Of a stretch of 64,000 nucleotides of DNA, positions 24,001 through 36,900 are shown piece after piece. A model generated the notes under the pieces. The model was not told where the DNA came from. It worked only from the letters and a program-made list of their open reading frames with translations, and did no database searches. This DNA comes from Theobroma cacao (Eukaryota; Streptophyta; Magnoliopsida; Malvales; Malvaceae): positions 3,885,289-3,949,288 of the forward strand of contig NC_030851.1 of NCBI RefSeq assembly GCF_000208745.1. Direction: 5' to 3'. Each line of letters starts with the position of its first letter. Positions within the stretch are counted from its first letter, which is position 1. Both the position numbers and the translations under genes were made by a program.

Positions 24001-26189
24001 CTATTCAATTCAATACACGTCAAAGCTCTCTCCCCTTTTTCCCTTCCCCTCTGCTTCTCTGTCTCCTGGGCAGCCTTTTTGGCCTTTGTCAGTTTGCTCC
24101 TATGATTTCCCTTTGTTACCAAAATGCCCCTCCGCCCCTTCAGCTGGTGAGATTTGGTTTTTATGGCTCTGCCATTCGTTCTTTGATTATAAGCCACAAT
24201 TATTGCCTTTTTGTTTGTCTTCTAAGCTAAACAATGTGTTTAATTAGGGTATTATTGTAGGGGCAGTGAGCATGAAAAACGTGGGACTGTTGGGGATCCC
24301 AAATTATTCACAAATATAAATTAGGAACCAAAATTTTATAAGGTATGATCCTTGCGTTGATTATTTTAGTAAGCTGTCAAATGCTCTTATTAGGCATGAA
24401 AGACCCCAACAGAGATTGGTGGGAGGTCTAATTACATATAAAATAATTCAAATATATATATATCTTGTTATTCATCGGTTAAACTATAATAGTTTTCATA
24501 AATTTCGATTGATAATCATAAAAAATAAATAAAATTCGAGATTATAGTACTAATTCAAGTCCTTTTGACTCTTCTATCACACGAGTTTACCTCGTGAAAG
24601 GATACTTCAATTAAGTTTGAACTTTCTTCCCTATGAACCTTGAATGCATATAAAGTATATACAACTCAAACTTGATAGCAATATAAATTGCATAATTAAA
24701 TTTGTGAAATGGACCTACTTCCGATAAATCTTTGTTTAGTAACTATATGATGGAGGCAATCTAAACTAGTTTATTCCTTGTGTAAGCCAATAAAAAGAAA
24801 AAATAAAATTTGGGCGCATGGGGTCCATATATACCAATACTATAAGTGCCTTACCTTACAAATTATATTAACCATAATCAATCATCCAAAAATTGCCTCA
24901 ATATTCGTACATTTATACCTTTTTTTGGGGTCCAATTGCCAGACCATTGGGTCTGTTTTGCAGAACTTTATGCCATCGAAGAGAAAATGACCCTTGATTT
25001 TATGGCCAGAAACCAAACAATAAAAAATAAAAATAAATTCTTTGATGGTCAACGAATTGGAAACGATGAGAAAATATTGATGGGTTTTTTCCATGAAAAA
25101 CCAAGCATATGCCACACTCAATTTTCTAATAGTAGGTATTGTTTGGAAAATTGGGAGGGGTTTCTAGAATAAAGACAATTAAGATAAGATGTTTGGTATT
25201 CAACTTTGAGCTTTATTTATAACTAAAATTTAAGCCTACATTTAATTTCAAGTATTTTGATTTGATAAACCTAATCACCTTAAAATAAATACTAACCTAT
25301 TCTTAGTTTCTTTAAATCATGCTACACACCGTCACCAACGACTAATGATAATATCGTCAAACGTTAATTAATTATATATATATATTTAATAAAAATATAA
25401 TATCTTGGATTTGGATGCCAAACTTATAAGAGAAAATCGAGAAAAAAAAATATTGAAATTACTTTCATATTCTTTTGTCACGGATTTATACATTCAATCT
25501 AAGAAAACATATCTTTATTAGATGAAGAAAAACTATTATTTCTCTTTTTTTTATGTGAATTTCGTATTATTTCAATGAAAATAATATAAAATATTATGGA
25601 CAATACTATTCTTTCCCTGCATCCTTTAAAGGGAAGACACCACCTTTTTCGAATCTTTAGTTCTCATCCATTGAATTGCAGCTCTCCTTATCAAAGGCAA
25701 GGCCATTTTTTTTTTTGGTTATAATTTGGCTTGAACTTGAAATCATTTTAACCCCCGAAAAATGAAAGGAGTAAAATTTATAACGATAATTATGCAATAA
25801 GAATAAAAATGAAGGGGTAAAAGTATAAATAAAGAGAAGTACAGAGCCATGGAGTCTAAACTAAACATTAGTTAGAAGAAAAAGACAAGCACAGTGATAT
25901 GGGCACCAACCGGTGCGCCCTTTACATTTAAAATAAGGAAAAAAAACAAAATTAAGAAAAAGTACACAAAAAAACTAGTACTAGTAGACAGTAGTAGTAA
26001 ATAAGTAAAATAAATAAAAATGAAGATAAAAATCAAAGAAAATAAAAGAATGTGGGTTATATGGTGGATATTGCTGCAAAAGAAAAACCAGACCTTCCAT
26101 GCTGAAGGGTGAGAGAGACAGCAAAGAGATTGAGAGAGAAAGAGAGAGATGGTGTGATAAAGGAGGAGGTTTAAGGGAGGGTTTTAGGT
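21041..26189. other. Long intergenic spacer
   Basis: About 5 kb in which I recognise no protein, tRNA or rRNA gene. It contains a G-quadruplex-type run at 22203-22217. A pyrimidine-rich stretch at about 23930-24110 looks like a promoter or leader but leads to no recognisable coding exon. AT-rich sequence fills most of the rest. The longest frames (around 23724-24247) are low-complexity and lack family resemblance. Confidence 0.5.
22203..22217 (+). other. G-quadruplex motif
   Basis: GGGCGGGAGGGGGGG fits the G3-N1 pattern four times, in an otherwise AT-rich spacer. A C-rich partner (CCCCGCCCCCTCC) lies about 20-30 bp upstream, so the strand could instead form a hairpin. Confidence 0.7.
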
Positions 26190-26506
26190 CCACCAACTGG
26201 TAGTTAGAGATAGAACTCCTTAACCAAACATATCCTCAACAACAGCCAAAGGAGAAGAAAAAAGAAGAAGAGGAAGAAAGGGAAGGAAGAAAGAAAGCAA
26301 TAGTGGAAGAATTTGAAAGAAGAAGCAAAAAGAGAGAGAGAGAGAGAGAGGAGGTCAAGTACTACCAACTACTACAACTGGGTTTCAAAGCAAGAACCTC
26401 AAAAAGCAAAAAAAGTTTCTTCTTTTATCTCCAAAAAGAGGAAACTATTTTTAAGAAGAGAAAAATAGTTAGAAGAGGGAAAGCTATCATCTTTTGAAGG
26501 GGAGAG

Positions 26507-26545
<39 letters not shown>

Positions 26546-27831
26546 GTATAAGGTTCAAGTTTGAGTGAATCTCTCACGTGGGGTTTGATGGAAATGATGG
26601 ATAGAGAATATATGATTAGCAAAAAGGAGCAAAAAAAAGTGATATAATTCATTGCTCTTTTTCTCTCTCTCTTTGAGTTTGAATTATTATTATCATTACC
26701 TTTTATTTCTATCAGCAAACTGAAAAGGCTCTTTTTTTTGGGTTTATCTCTGTTTTGATATTTTTATTGTGGTATGTGCAAAAATTTCGATGAAAAGTGA
26801 AGTGTTGGGTGGTTGTTGTTCTGGGTTCTTGGGATCGCAAAGTGTTTGGTTTCTGAAGGATTTTGTTATCAGCAGCGGATCGGGTGGTGTCTTTGAGAAT
26901 TCCTGTTCCCCACAACTCCCACAAGTGTTACTGGTTTCAAGGTATTTTTTTATTCCTATATATACAATTTTTGACTTTATCTTTCATTTTCTTAACCCAA
27001 GAGATGTAGATATTGTCTTTAATTTTTTTTTTGTTTGTGTTCTTTTTCCCATGTTTCTCTCTCCACTATCTTTCTCTTCTCTCTTTGTGCCTGGACAAGA
27101 TGATCATCATAAGAAAGTAATATATCGGGATTTACAGATTTTGGGTTTGTCTTGTTTCTTTGGTTCTTATTTGCTTCATTTATTTTCTTTGTTGGATATT
27201 TGATAAATAATTTATGTTTTCTTTGGCTCTCACTTGAACTTCTTCCTTTTCTTCCTTAGTTATCTTTTTTTTTTTTTTATCATGTTTCCCCTGGTTTAAG
27301 TTTTGTTCTAAATGTTAATGGGATTTTTTTTTGGAAGTGATTGTAGATTTCTCATAGTTGATGTTCATCTATAAAATTCTCCAGCTCAGAAACCTAACAA
27401 AATCCAGATGAATATGATGGGCTCTTGCATAGGGAATACTCGATTTATGTTTGGTTCTTCTGTACTCTTTTATTTAATAGTTTTCAGTGTTGTTTGCTGC
27501 AGACGATTGCTGTGTTGAATGCTTTGCTCACTAGTAAAGCATCCATTCATGATAGAAACTGATAATTGTGAAATGTCAAGAAGCTTAACCTGTGACTTTT
27601 ACAAACTTGGATAAAGATTATACATCTTTTGAGATTATGTATTTGGATGAGAGTAAGATGTGCATATAAGATTTTTCTACTTCAGTTTTTATTTCTTCTT
27701 AACTCTATTCTCTAAATATGCTCCAATTGTTTGTAATGGAAGTCATTTCTATTGCCCAGTTTCAGTTCATGGCGCAACTGTGTAATCTGACTTGAACTGG
27801 GGGCCAGGAAAGTTTCAAGATTGAGAGAAAT
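26190..27831 (+). promoter_or_regulatory. 5' leader of the BEL1-like gene, with GA repeats and a leader intron
   Basis: The stretch before the BLH start is purine-rich, with (GA)n runs at about 26330-26352 and 26511-26543. These are common in plant core promoters and leaders. A good donor (TTTCAAG|GTATTTTT, intron from 26942) pairs with a good acceptor (GGGGCCAG|GAAAG, exon from 27808), giving an 866-bp leader intron. The transcription start is not determinable; 26190 is a nominal boundary. Confidence 0.5.
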
Positions 27832-27883
27832 ATGGCTACGTATTACACTGGTTCCAATAATCAAAGAGATACCGCTTCAATGA
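26790..27883 (+). promoter_or_regulatory. Predicted uORF overlapping the BLH start codon
   Basis: If the leader intron 26942-27807 is removed, an ATG at 26790 opens a 75-codon frame. It reads MKSEVLGGCCSGFLGSQSVW and so on, crosses the splice junction as S-R-K-V and ends at a TGA at 27881-27883. That is 52 nt inside the main coding sequence in another frame. A shorter 8-codon uORF begins at 26774. Overlapping uORFs usually reduce translation of the main frame. This depends on the splice prediction and on transcription starting upstream of 26774. Confidence 0.4.
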
Positions 27884-30800
27884 TCTATTTAAGAGAATCG
27901 ATGCCTGGTTCATATCCAGAGGCACCAGTTCTTCCTGTTAATACTATGATGTATATGAATTCTGGTTCATACTCAGACGCATTCGCCGGGAATTCTCAGC
28001 AACAAAATAACTGCATTGAGATTCAGGCTGTGGAAGCTTCAGATTCCACTTCACAGCATCAAGAAATCTTGTCAAACCTTGGTGGCTCCCGAGTTGGGGT
28101 GCATGATTTTGGTACTTGGAGGGATGGTAGAAACGAAATGCTAGTTATGCATCCAATGGGTGGTCCTGCCAGCATCCTCCATGGTGGTCAAAGCTTGCAA
28201 GGGCAAGGACTGTCCCTTAGCCTTGGCACCCAAATTCCCTCTGGAATTCAAATGCCTTCCATGCCCTATCGAAACCCCAATTCAGGGTTTGCTTCATTCT
28301 TGAGTCCAAATCAATCACTTACCGGAGAGGGTGGCAGCAGGAATAGCTCTTCTAGAGATGAACAGTCAAGAAATGCTGAATATCTGGCACCTGGTTTTTC
28401 TGGAGGTAACCAAGATTCAAATAAAGGGGATATGTCTGCATATGGGATGTCGAGTATTGCAAGAACTATTCCTAATTCCAAATATCTCAAGGCAGCACAA
28501 CAGCTGCTTGATGAAGTTGTTAATGTTCGAAAGGCTCTAAAGCAGCCTGATGGAGAGAAAAACCAAAGCTCACAAGACCGGATGAAGAGTTCCACGGATG
28601 ATGATAGGGGATCAAAGAATGTGCCTTCAAACCAGCAAGAATGTTCCAACAACTCTCCAAACGAGCTTTCACATGCTGAAAGACAAGAACTGCAAAGCAA
28701 GTTAACAAAGCTGTCGTCCATGTTGGATGAGGTAAGAGTCAGATCACTTGATTGTAGGTTTTTTCCCATCTCTTGCTGAGATAAGCACATTCTTTTGTGT
28801 TTGTCTTGCACTTACACTGCAAAATAAGTTATATTTAGTGTAATGTTTGGCTGTTTTCTATTTCTACTCTCTTTGTTATATCTCTGTCATAGAATTGAAA
28901 AACTGCAATTCTCTAAATTTGAGTTTGGAAATTTTTTTTTTTCAATTAGATTGATTGAAGAGTTCACAAAATTCTACCTCCCCCCCCCCCCTCTCTCAAT
29001 GTGTCTGTGTGAGCACACATACACATGGTGCATGGATGTAGGTGCATTCTTGTCTCATCTTATGTAAGATAAAAACTTCCAGCATCTGAAAGAAAACTTG
29101 GTTTCTGGTCCCCAGGATAGATATATCAAGCCTAAAACTTTTCACAAACTTAGTAAGGTTCAATGGAGAAAAAAGCCCTTGATTCTGGGGATGAGATTGT
29201 CTTTTTGACCAGGATATTAATAAACTGAGAATTCCAACATATTTTTTGGATGGCCTGGTTGCTGAAAGACATGCTGACTTGTTATCCAATATCCTCTTCA
29301 GCTTCCTACATGTTATGTAAGCTTTTCAGAAAAACTGTTGCATCCTGAGGCCTAGGAGCCGTTGGATGAGTTTCATTTTGGTTTCATAAAGAAGCTTTGA
29401 TACAGTGGAACCTTGTTCTTTTCTGTTGTTTGTTTGATGGGTGCAACTAAAATGACAGACATCTATCTTCTTTACCATAAAAATTTTCTTTTATGAAAGA
29501 TGTTATGTCAATTGGTTCATGTGATTAAATTTATTAGTCATTCATACATCATCCTTCACCTTGTTAATCTGTGCATGAATGTCTCACTAATCATGTTAGA
29601 CCTATGATCTTGGTTATACCTTAATTGTGTTATTGCTTTTCTTCTCTGATTTTGTCTAATGTTGAATAGTTGTTGCTGCAGGTTGATAGAAGGTATAAAC
29701 AGTATTATCATCAGATGCAGATTGTAGTATCATCATTTGATGTGATAGCAGGGTGTGGAGCAGCTAAGCCTTACACAGCACTTGCACTGCAGACTATATC
29801 CCGCCACTTCCGATGCTTGCGTGATGCAATTAATGGTCAAATTCGGGTAACACGTAAAAATCTCGGGGAGCAGGATACTTCAGAAAACAGTAAAGGAGTA
29901 GGAATTTCTCGTCTACGGTATGTGGATCAGCAGCTGAGACAACAGAGAGCTCTTCAGCAGCTTGGTATGATGCAACAACATGCATGGAGGCCTCAGAGAG
30001 GGCTGCCTGAAAGCTCGGTTTCAATACTTCGTGCTTGGCTGTTTGAGCATTTTCTTCATCCGTAAGTCTGACATAACACTCCCTTCTTACTGATTTCTCA
30101 AATCTTAGTTTTTTGAAAAATCTTAATGTGTCAGTTGTTCTTATTGCTATTTTTGTTGTCCTCCAGCTACCCAAAGGATTCTGATAAGATCATGCTAGCA
30201 AGACAAACAGGCTTGACTAGAAGTCAGGTAATCTCAAACTCATTATCTTACTAAGATATGATGAAGCACACATGATATGTTGTCATAAAAAGAGGAGCAG
30301 TTTAGGGCAGAGTTTGTAGATGTCTAGTTTTGTGATTAGCAGTGCTTGCTAAATTGGGATTAGCAAATTGTTTGGTGTTAGGAGTGTGTACTTGAAACTT
30401 GGCTGGGAAAGTTCTTTAAGTATAAAAAGGTTCAAATTAGTGGTGGAAGCAGTGGCCAAAAATGTTGGATATATAGTAGAAATAGGATTTAACGAGTATG
30501 TCTAAAATAACATCATTTGGAAAACATGGACTCTAATTCTCTCAAATTGAGGAAGAGTCAGTAGTATATTATTAGACATGTTTACCCCAGCTGAATAGCA
30601 GTGAGTAATTCAGCAGCCTCTTAACCCTCAGCACATGCTCTATCTGCAAGTTACCAATGGCTAGAATACAATAAATTCATGTTCTGTATCTTGTTGTTCT
30701 GGTTAAGTTGTTGATGTTGGTCTGTATGTGCCAGTATCTCTCTAGACAATATCCTTAAATCATGGCATAATTTCTATATATTTCACTGTTGTTGCCTTAA

Positions 30801-31524
30801 TGACATATATGTATCTGCTCAGGTTTCCAATTGGTTTATAAATGCACGGGTCCGTCTCTGGAAGCCTATGGTTGAAGAGATGTACAAGGAAGAATTTGCA
30901 GATGCAGAAATGGACTCTAATTCTTCATCTGAAAATGCAGTCAAAGCAACGAAGGGTGATACAAGGACCTCTGAGGACAGAGGTGAAGATCTGCAACAAA
31001 GTGGGAGTTCATCAGCCACAGAGAGATGTAGCACTGGACAATTGATGGATTCCAAATCGGACCATGTTTCTGATGTAGAAATGGCAGTACCAAGTACTGG
31101 AGCTGGTTTCCAAAATGTCACACGTGGAGAAACTGAAACTGAATATGGGTTACTGAAGCTAAGGGAAGAGCAGAGGCCTAATGTGGATGACTCTAATCTA
31201 CTTCCTGATGCAATTGCTCATTCTGGTGGCGGTAATGATCGGTTTATGGCAGCTGCTGCTGCTGCTTATCACATGTCAGAATTGGGGAGGTTTGGAAGTG
31301 GAAGCGGTGTCTCTCTCACATTGGGATTGCAGCATTGCGAGGGGGGTAGTATACCTATGTCAGGTGGAAGCCATCAAAGTTTCGTTGCAGTGAGAGGGGA
31401 TGGCATATACAATCCTGCAGCATCTTCTGTAGGAGCCGAAACAGCAGATTTTGAATGCATAAATCCTGGTAACAGGCAGCACAGGTTCAGTTCCTCTCAT
31501 TTGTTACATGATTTTGTAGCATGA
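27832..31524 (+). CDS. BLH7: BEL1-like homeodomain protein (BLH6/BLH7 type, TALE class)
   Basis: Nuclear TALE homeodomain transcription factor that partners with KNOX proteins. BLH6 and BLH7 are linked to secondary-wall and growth control. Exons 27832-28731, 29682-30061, 30167-30227 and 30823-31524 total 2043 nt (680 residues). An EAR-like ZIBEL motif GLSLSLGTQ lies near residue 125, and the SKY domain ([17 protein letters not shown]) begins near 215. The BELL domain spans the first junction ([12 protein letters not shown], then [20 protein letters not shown]). The homeodomain is near 405-467, with the three-residue loop LHPYPKDSDK and recognition helix [14 protein letters not shown] second VSLTLGLQ motif and the [10 protein letters not shown] tail close the protein. 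The start MATYY and the tail match BLH7 slightly better than BLH6, as I recall. The first ATG after the leader-intron acceptor is used. Confidence 0.94.
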
Positions 31525-33926
31525 AATGTCCTTGACTGCTGATTAACATGGGTTAATCTTCACATTATTCTCTTACGGGGAGAAGCAACAGCCGAGTGAG
31601 AGCCAGATTATCAACTGCTCGTTCATCTTGCTTGCCAGTGGTATTGGAAAGATAAGTCCTCTGAATATGGAGAAAGTATAAAGACACAGTTGTAATATAT
31701 CCAGAAACTGATTGGAGGGTCAGCATATTTGTAAAGATACATAATTTTTGTTTAATATGTGAAGGGAAAATGTACAATTAGTTGCAGCTTCAGTATTGAA
31801 GAAGAAACATTCCTGATTTGAAATAAAGGTAGGAATTGGGTTGTTCTATCCAGGTGGACACAATGATTTTGATTGTGCTCTGCACTGTTTTCACATTGAA
31901 CAAGAGAAAGAAAGCTATTGCACATTTACATTTAAACAGTGCAAGTCCATTCACCCTTTGACTGGTGCAAGTTCTTCGTCTTCAGACTCCATACCTTTGC
32001 TTTCCTTTCCAGCCTGGAAAAGAAGGAATCTTGAAATAAATGAGCAAGTATATCAAATTATGGTCTAGTTGCCATTCTGTTTCTCAACTTCTTTCTACGT
32101 TTTTTGGAGTGTAATCCGAAAATGAAGCAAGAATCAAGCTTTCCGCATGTTCAGAAACTTCACATGGGGGCCTTACTGTTAAGGACAGTGACAATTCCTA
32201 GGACCTCTTTTATGGCTACCTGTTCTTTCACAGAACTGACAACAACTTTATTGAGGCTTTTAGAGAAGATTCAGTCCAGCAAAATGGTCAAATGAAAAGA
32301 TGCAAAACGAAGTCTTATGCTATGTTTGTGACAGCTCGTTGGGGTGATGCTACATCTTGTTGGAAATGACAACTTCATTTTACTTCCCACTCCCACTTTC
32401 CTCTTCCGCAAGAGAGGACCAACAGATCCGAACACAAAATGGGCACTGTGTTGCACCCCAGATGCCTCACCAATAACCCATGATCTAATTGCTCGTATCG
32501 TATGATTTCCACCACCCCTGCTTGTATTAGTCCGGTTCCTTCTGTTACTTTTATATATATATATATATAAATAATATTTTTAGTCATCGTTGACTTACGA
32601 GATTCATCAGTCATAAATTATCATCATTTATTTAACGCACACTTAAACAAATAATTAAAAGTACAATCAATATATTTAGTATATAAACAAAATAATAATT
32701 TAAATGCTAAAAAAACATTACAATATTTAATTTATAAATATTTTATTTAAAATGTACTATCAATTTTTAAAATTACCCTTATTAATTAAAATATAAATTT
32801 AATATACTTATATTTTTTATTATTAATTTTTATATAATAAAATTTTTAAAATATATTTTTAATTATCATATATTTTTATTATGATTTTATATATTTTATT
32901 GTTATTTTTAATGTAATTTTTTATATTACATATTTTATTTTAATTTTTTTAAAAATAATATAAATTTTATTGACAATTACTGTAACTATACAGAATAATA
33001 AAAAAACACTCCTCAAAATCTATATAAAAAAATAAATTATAACATTATAAAATATTTTTAACAAAATAACAACATTTAAATACATATTTTTAATAACATT
33101 GCAGAGTGTAATATAAACTAATTGCATTAATTTTAAACTGCAATCACATTACGTCCATTGATTACATTGCAATCTTATATTACAGTGATTTATTACAAAA
33201 TACATATTCTAATGTAATTTAATTAGACACATTACAAGCTTCCCTAGTACCTCATCAGACACCCAAAAACCAACTGCAGTCATCCCTTGATTATATCAGT
33301 TCCTTAATATATAGCATGTAACACCGGAGGGAACAGGTGAAAGCATGCATTCAAAGAAGCAACTGCATGATAATATCACAAGGGAACCCAAAAAACTGAA
33401 AATTCCCTGTAAAATTTCTACTATATGGAATTAGAAAGAACCTTTGGTCAACCAGAACGTTCGGAAAGCACAATTTACAATTTTCATCTCGTTAAATTCA
33501 AAGTAGCATTTACACAGGCCTGCATCAGAGGTGAGGATGGTTCTATAAACAGTCATAGAAAACTGCTTGCACAAAGATTTGCAGCTTTACAAAAGTAGTT
33601 CAAAAAACTGTCATGCACTAAAGTAAGCATCTAGTTGATGATTCCTGGCTTCGTTATGGATATGTTCTAAGGCCTCCTAGGCTCAAAGAAACGGAAAAGC
33701 CACTGACTGCTGTCAAAAATAGGTCATTCTCATTTCTTTACCATCAAATTTACCTAACACTGCTTTCAAGCAATGAGCCTACACAGCTTTCAAAAGTATA
33801 TCAACCAAGAAACATAACCAAGGACTGAATGGCTACATAAAGAAGCAAGAAATTACTTGTGCCAAACAAGGAAAAAGCTCAATACTTATTGTGCCCATGT
33901 CAGTCTCAGCTCTACGGTCCCAGCAT
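31525..33926. other. Convergent spacer between BLH and DRD1 3' ends
   Basis: The two neighbouring genes point at each other, so both ends should be 3' UTR (about 31525-31840 and about 33300-33926). A short (TA)n run sits at about 32551-32568. Positions 32580-33240 are extremely AT-rich with repeated TTTTAATTTTTATA-like words and TGTAAT/ATTACA inverted words near 33100-33240. That suggests a decayed small transposon, but its ends are not definable. Confidence 0.5.
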
Positions 33927-36900
33927 CTACCTGAAAAATACAGAGAATAGAAGTTGGAATGCAAGAACTAAGAGAAAATAAATCAGAATGATGTTGAATA
34001 AAAAGACTAACCTTTTGTACAGAATCTTAATATCTTCCCTCAACAAAGGACTTTCCAGAAACAGATCATTGCACTCATTCACATCAACAGTCTCCATTTC
34101 AAAATCTCGGTTGCCACAATACTTGTTCCACTCAAACCACATCTTTGCAATTAATTCCTTCTTGAAACAAGTACTATGATCCTCCTCTTCAGGAGATTCA
34201 CCAGCAATCAGTCTATATGCATACACTTTCTTCTTCTGACCAGGACGAAATGCACGGCCAACAGCTTGGCGGGTCACAGATGGATTAAGATGAACATCCA
34301 AGATTATAACTCGGGATGCCCCCACCAAAGAAATTCCTTCTCCACAAGCCTTAATAGATCCAAAGAAAACTTTAGCATCAGGAGAGTTGTTGAAGCGCTC
34401 CATAGACAACTCTCGATGGTCAGAGCTTGATTCACCCGAGATAGAAAAAATCTCAATTCCTGGATGCCAGCCCTTCATTTTCACACACAATCTCTCCAAA
34501 AATTTCAAGGGTATGAGATACTGACTAAAAACAAGGAGCTTCTCACCAGCTGACTCACACAAATTTATCATATTAAGAAAAAATTTTGCTTTGACTCCCT
34601 CTTTGACATCTAATTTGTCCAACAAGTCATCCATCTTATCATCTGTCATGACGGAATTCTCAGAGAAAGAATTCAGTTTTGGATGTAGATAAACAGCACT
34701 ACCAACAGATGAAATTTTGAACTTCCTTTGAAACCTTTTTAACTTCTGAACTTCATCCTTCTGTCTGGGACTAAGACCGAGTACTACAGTGAAATCAACA
34801 AGACCAGGAAGCTCATCCAAGAAATCTCCTTTGTAGTAATGAAGGACTTTGCTGGTCATCTCACGTAGATCATGTATTACTGAGACTTTCCTCTCAAAAT
34901 TTTCATCCTTCTGCAGTGTGTGCTCCACCAAATCATAAAAAGCTGCATCTGCTCCAGCTTTCAACTGCTTCCTGACTCCTGATATATGAACCTTGCTCAT
35001 TATCTTCTTAATTACTGATTTGGAAGTGTCCAACCGAAGAAACTTTGGTCGAACTAGGTTTAATATGTTAAATACCTCTTTCACATGATTCTGATAGAGG
35101 GTTCCAGAAAGTACAACTTTTCGAGCGGTTTGCACTTTTGCAAGAGATTGCAACACATCAGTGTTCTCATTCCTTGGTGTATGCCCTTCATCCAAAATTA
35201 GAATTGACGGTGCTCGTAAGAGTATCTCTTGGCAGGAAATTGAGGTCTGGCTAAATCCACCATCACAAATAATTGTAGAGAATTGTTTGTATCCGAGAAA
35301 AAGGATACTCTTGCACTCAACCCACTTTTTTAAGACATCCAATTGCTGCAACCTGGTATCTGCTTTCACAGTGTAGAAATCAAGCAGTGGCATATCCTCT
35401 ACTTGCCATGTTTCAAACTCCTTTTTCCATGTAGCCAAGATACCTTTTGGAAGCACAACTAGTGGCTTAGCATGTGGATATTTGGCTAGAAAACTCTGCA
35501 TGAAGCTAATTATCATGAATGTCTTTCCGGATCCAGGCGCATGGGCCAAGATGCAACCCCCAGGGTTATCTGTCACCAAATTGCTCAGAAGAAAATTAAA
35601 ACCTTCTAGTTGGTGAGGTTTCATCTGCTTCAAATGCCTCGGATGAGCAGATATGTCCGTTACTGTTAAATCATCTTCAGAAAAATTCACTCCAACGGTT
35701 TCAGTTGACTCTCTATTTTTGGCATTCCGTGGCTCTAATGCATAAGTATGTGTACTCCTTTTGACCTGGATCAATTGAAAAGTTAAAATGTAAAAATATC
35801 AGACAATGAATTTTTCAGCCAGGAAACATGCTGATAAGGCCAATTAGTTGGATTTAACCAAACCTGAACAGACAAACACAATTTCGAGAAAAGAAAACCT
35901 GAGCCTGTGTTATTTAATGCATATAACAGCAACACTGCCATAACCATTAAATCAACCCAAATCTGAATGTGTGCATGTACTAATAAGATGAAAACTAAAT
36001 GAGGCAACACAAGGCCCCTCCAAATGTGACAATAGAATCAAAATGCCTTAGTTTGACCTCATTTTCCACCCCAACTAATAGACCCAGTTGACCTTATATT
36101 AGCAGGTCTACTGAGTCTTACATGGATAAAGATCCATGCTATAGACTGGTCTTTACAGTAAAACAGAAGATCTCAGCCAAAGTATTCTTAGAAGCAAGCC
36201 ACTCACTTACGAAATAGCTTCAAAGATCACTTCAAGGAGATAGAAGAGAAAACTGAGCCAGGTTTGCTAGATTGTTGGCTCATCTAAAACAACCACATTT
36301 CCAAAACCAAAAAAAAAAAATGTTACTAGAAAGAGAGAACCATAATAAATTGGCTGTGCTGTCTTTACTTCAAGCATTCTATACCAATACTCAACTTCGG
36401 TTGACCCTTTTGCTTTTATCCCAGTTAAGTTCAATAAAACTTGAAACATTTTGTTGGTGCCACTGATGCCTGAGCTAAGTTTTACAGAGAAAAACTCATG
36501 GCCAACTAATGAAATCACTAAAACACGTGAAACACATGCACAACTATCTCAGCACATCCAGGATGACATAAAGGTGGTGCTACCTAAACGTTGGTGTAAG
36601 CTATATTAAAATCTGCTTTCATTACTATATAAGCTCAATATATATCTATTTCTGAATGTATTGCATGTATGTCTGCATGCAGTAAGTAGCTTGGGAAAAA
36701 GCACTGAAGGTACAGCAGGCAAAAAAGGTTACTCTTTTGGCAACTTTTGCCTGACAACAGGGTCCCTCTACAAATTAAGTATGCACACTACCTTCAGTTC
36801 AGTTCATCCTACTGACTATTGACTATATCCTGCTCTTCCAAATTTTTATACCGAGGTCAAGCATATAAAGATAGAATCAAATCACAGATATTTAAAACTT

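Noticed and set aside
23724..24247. Open frames of 120-168 codons on the plus strand
   Set aside because: They are rich in Lys, Ser, Leu and Pro from poly-A and CT tracts, with no domain or homologue I recognise.
24280..24420. CTGTTGGGGAT and ACCCCAACAG as arms of a microRNA hairpin
   Set aside because: The pairing is only about 10 bp with a loop over 100 bases, and no known plant microRNA is visible.
26303..26497. A 64-codon frame through the GA repeats
   Set aside because: It is an Arg/Glu translation of the microsatellite in the BLH leader.
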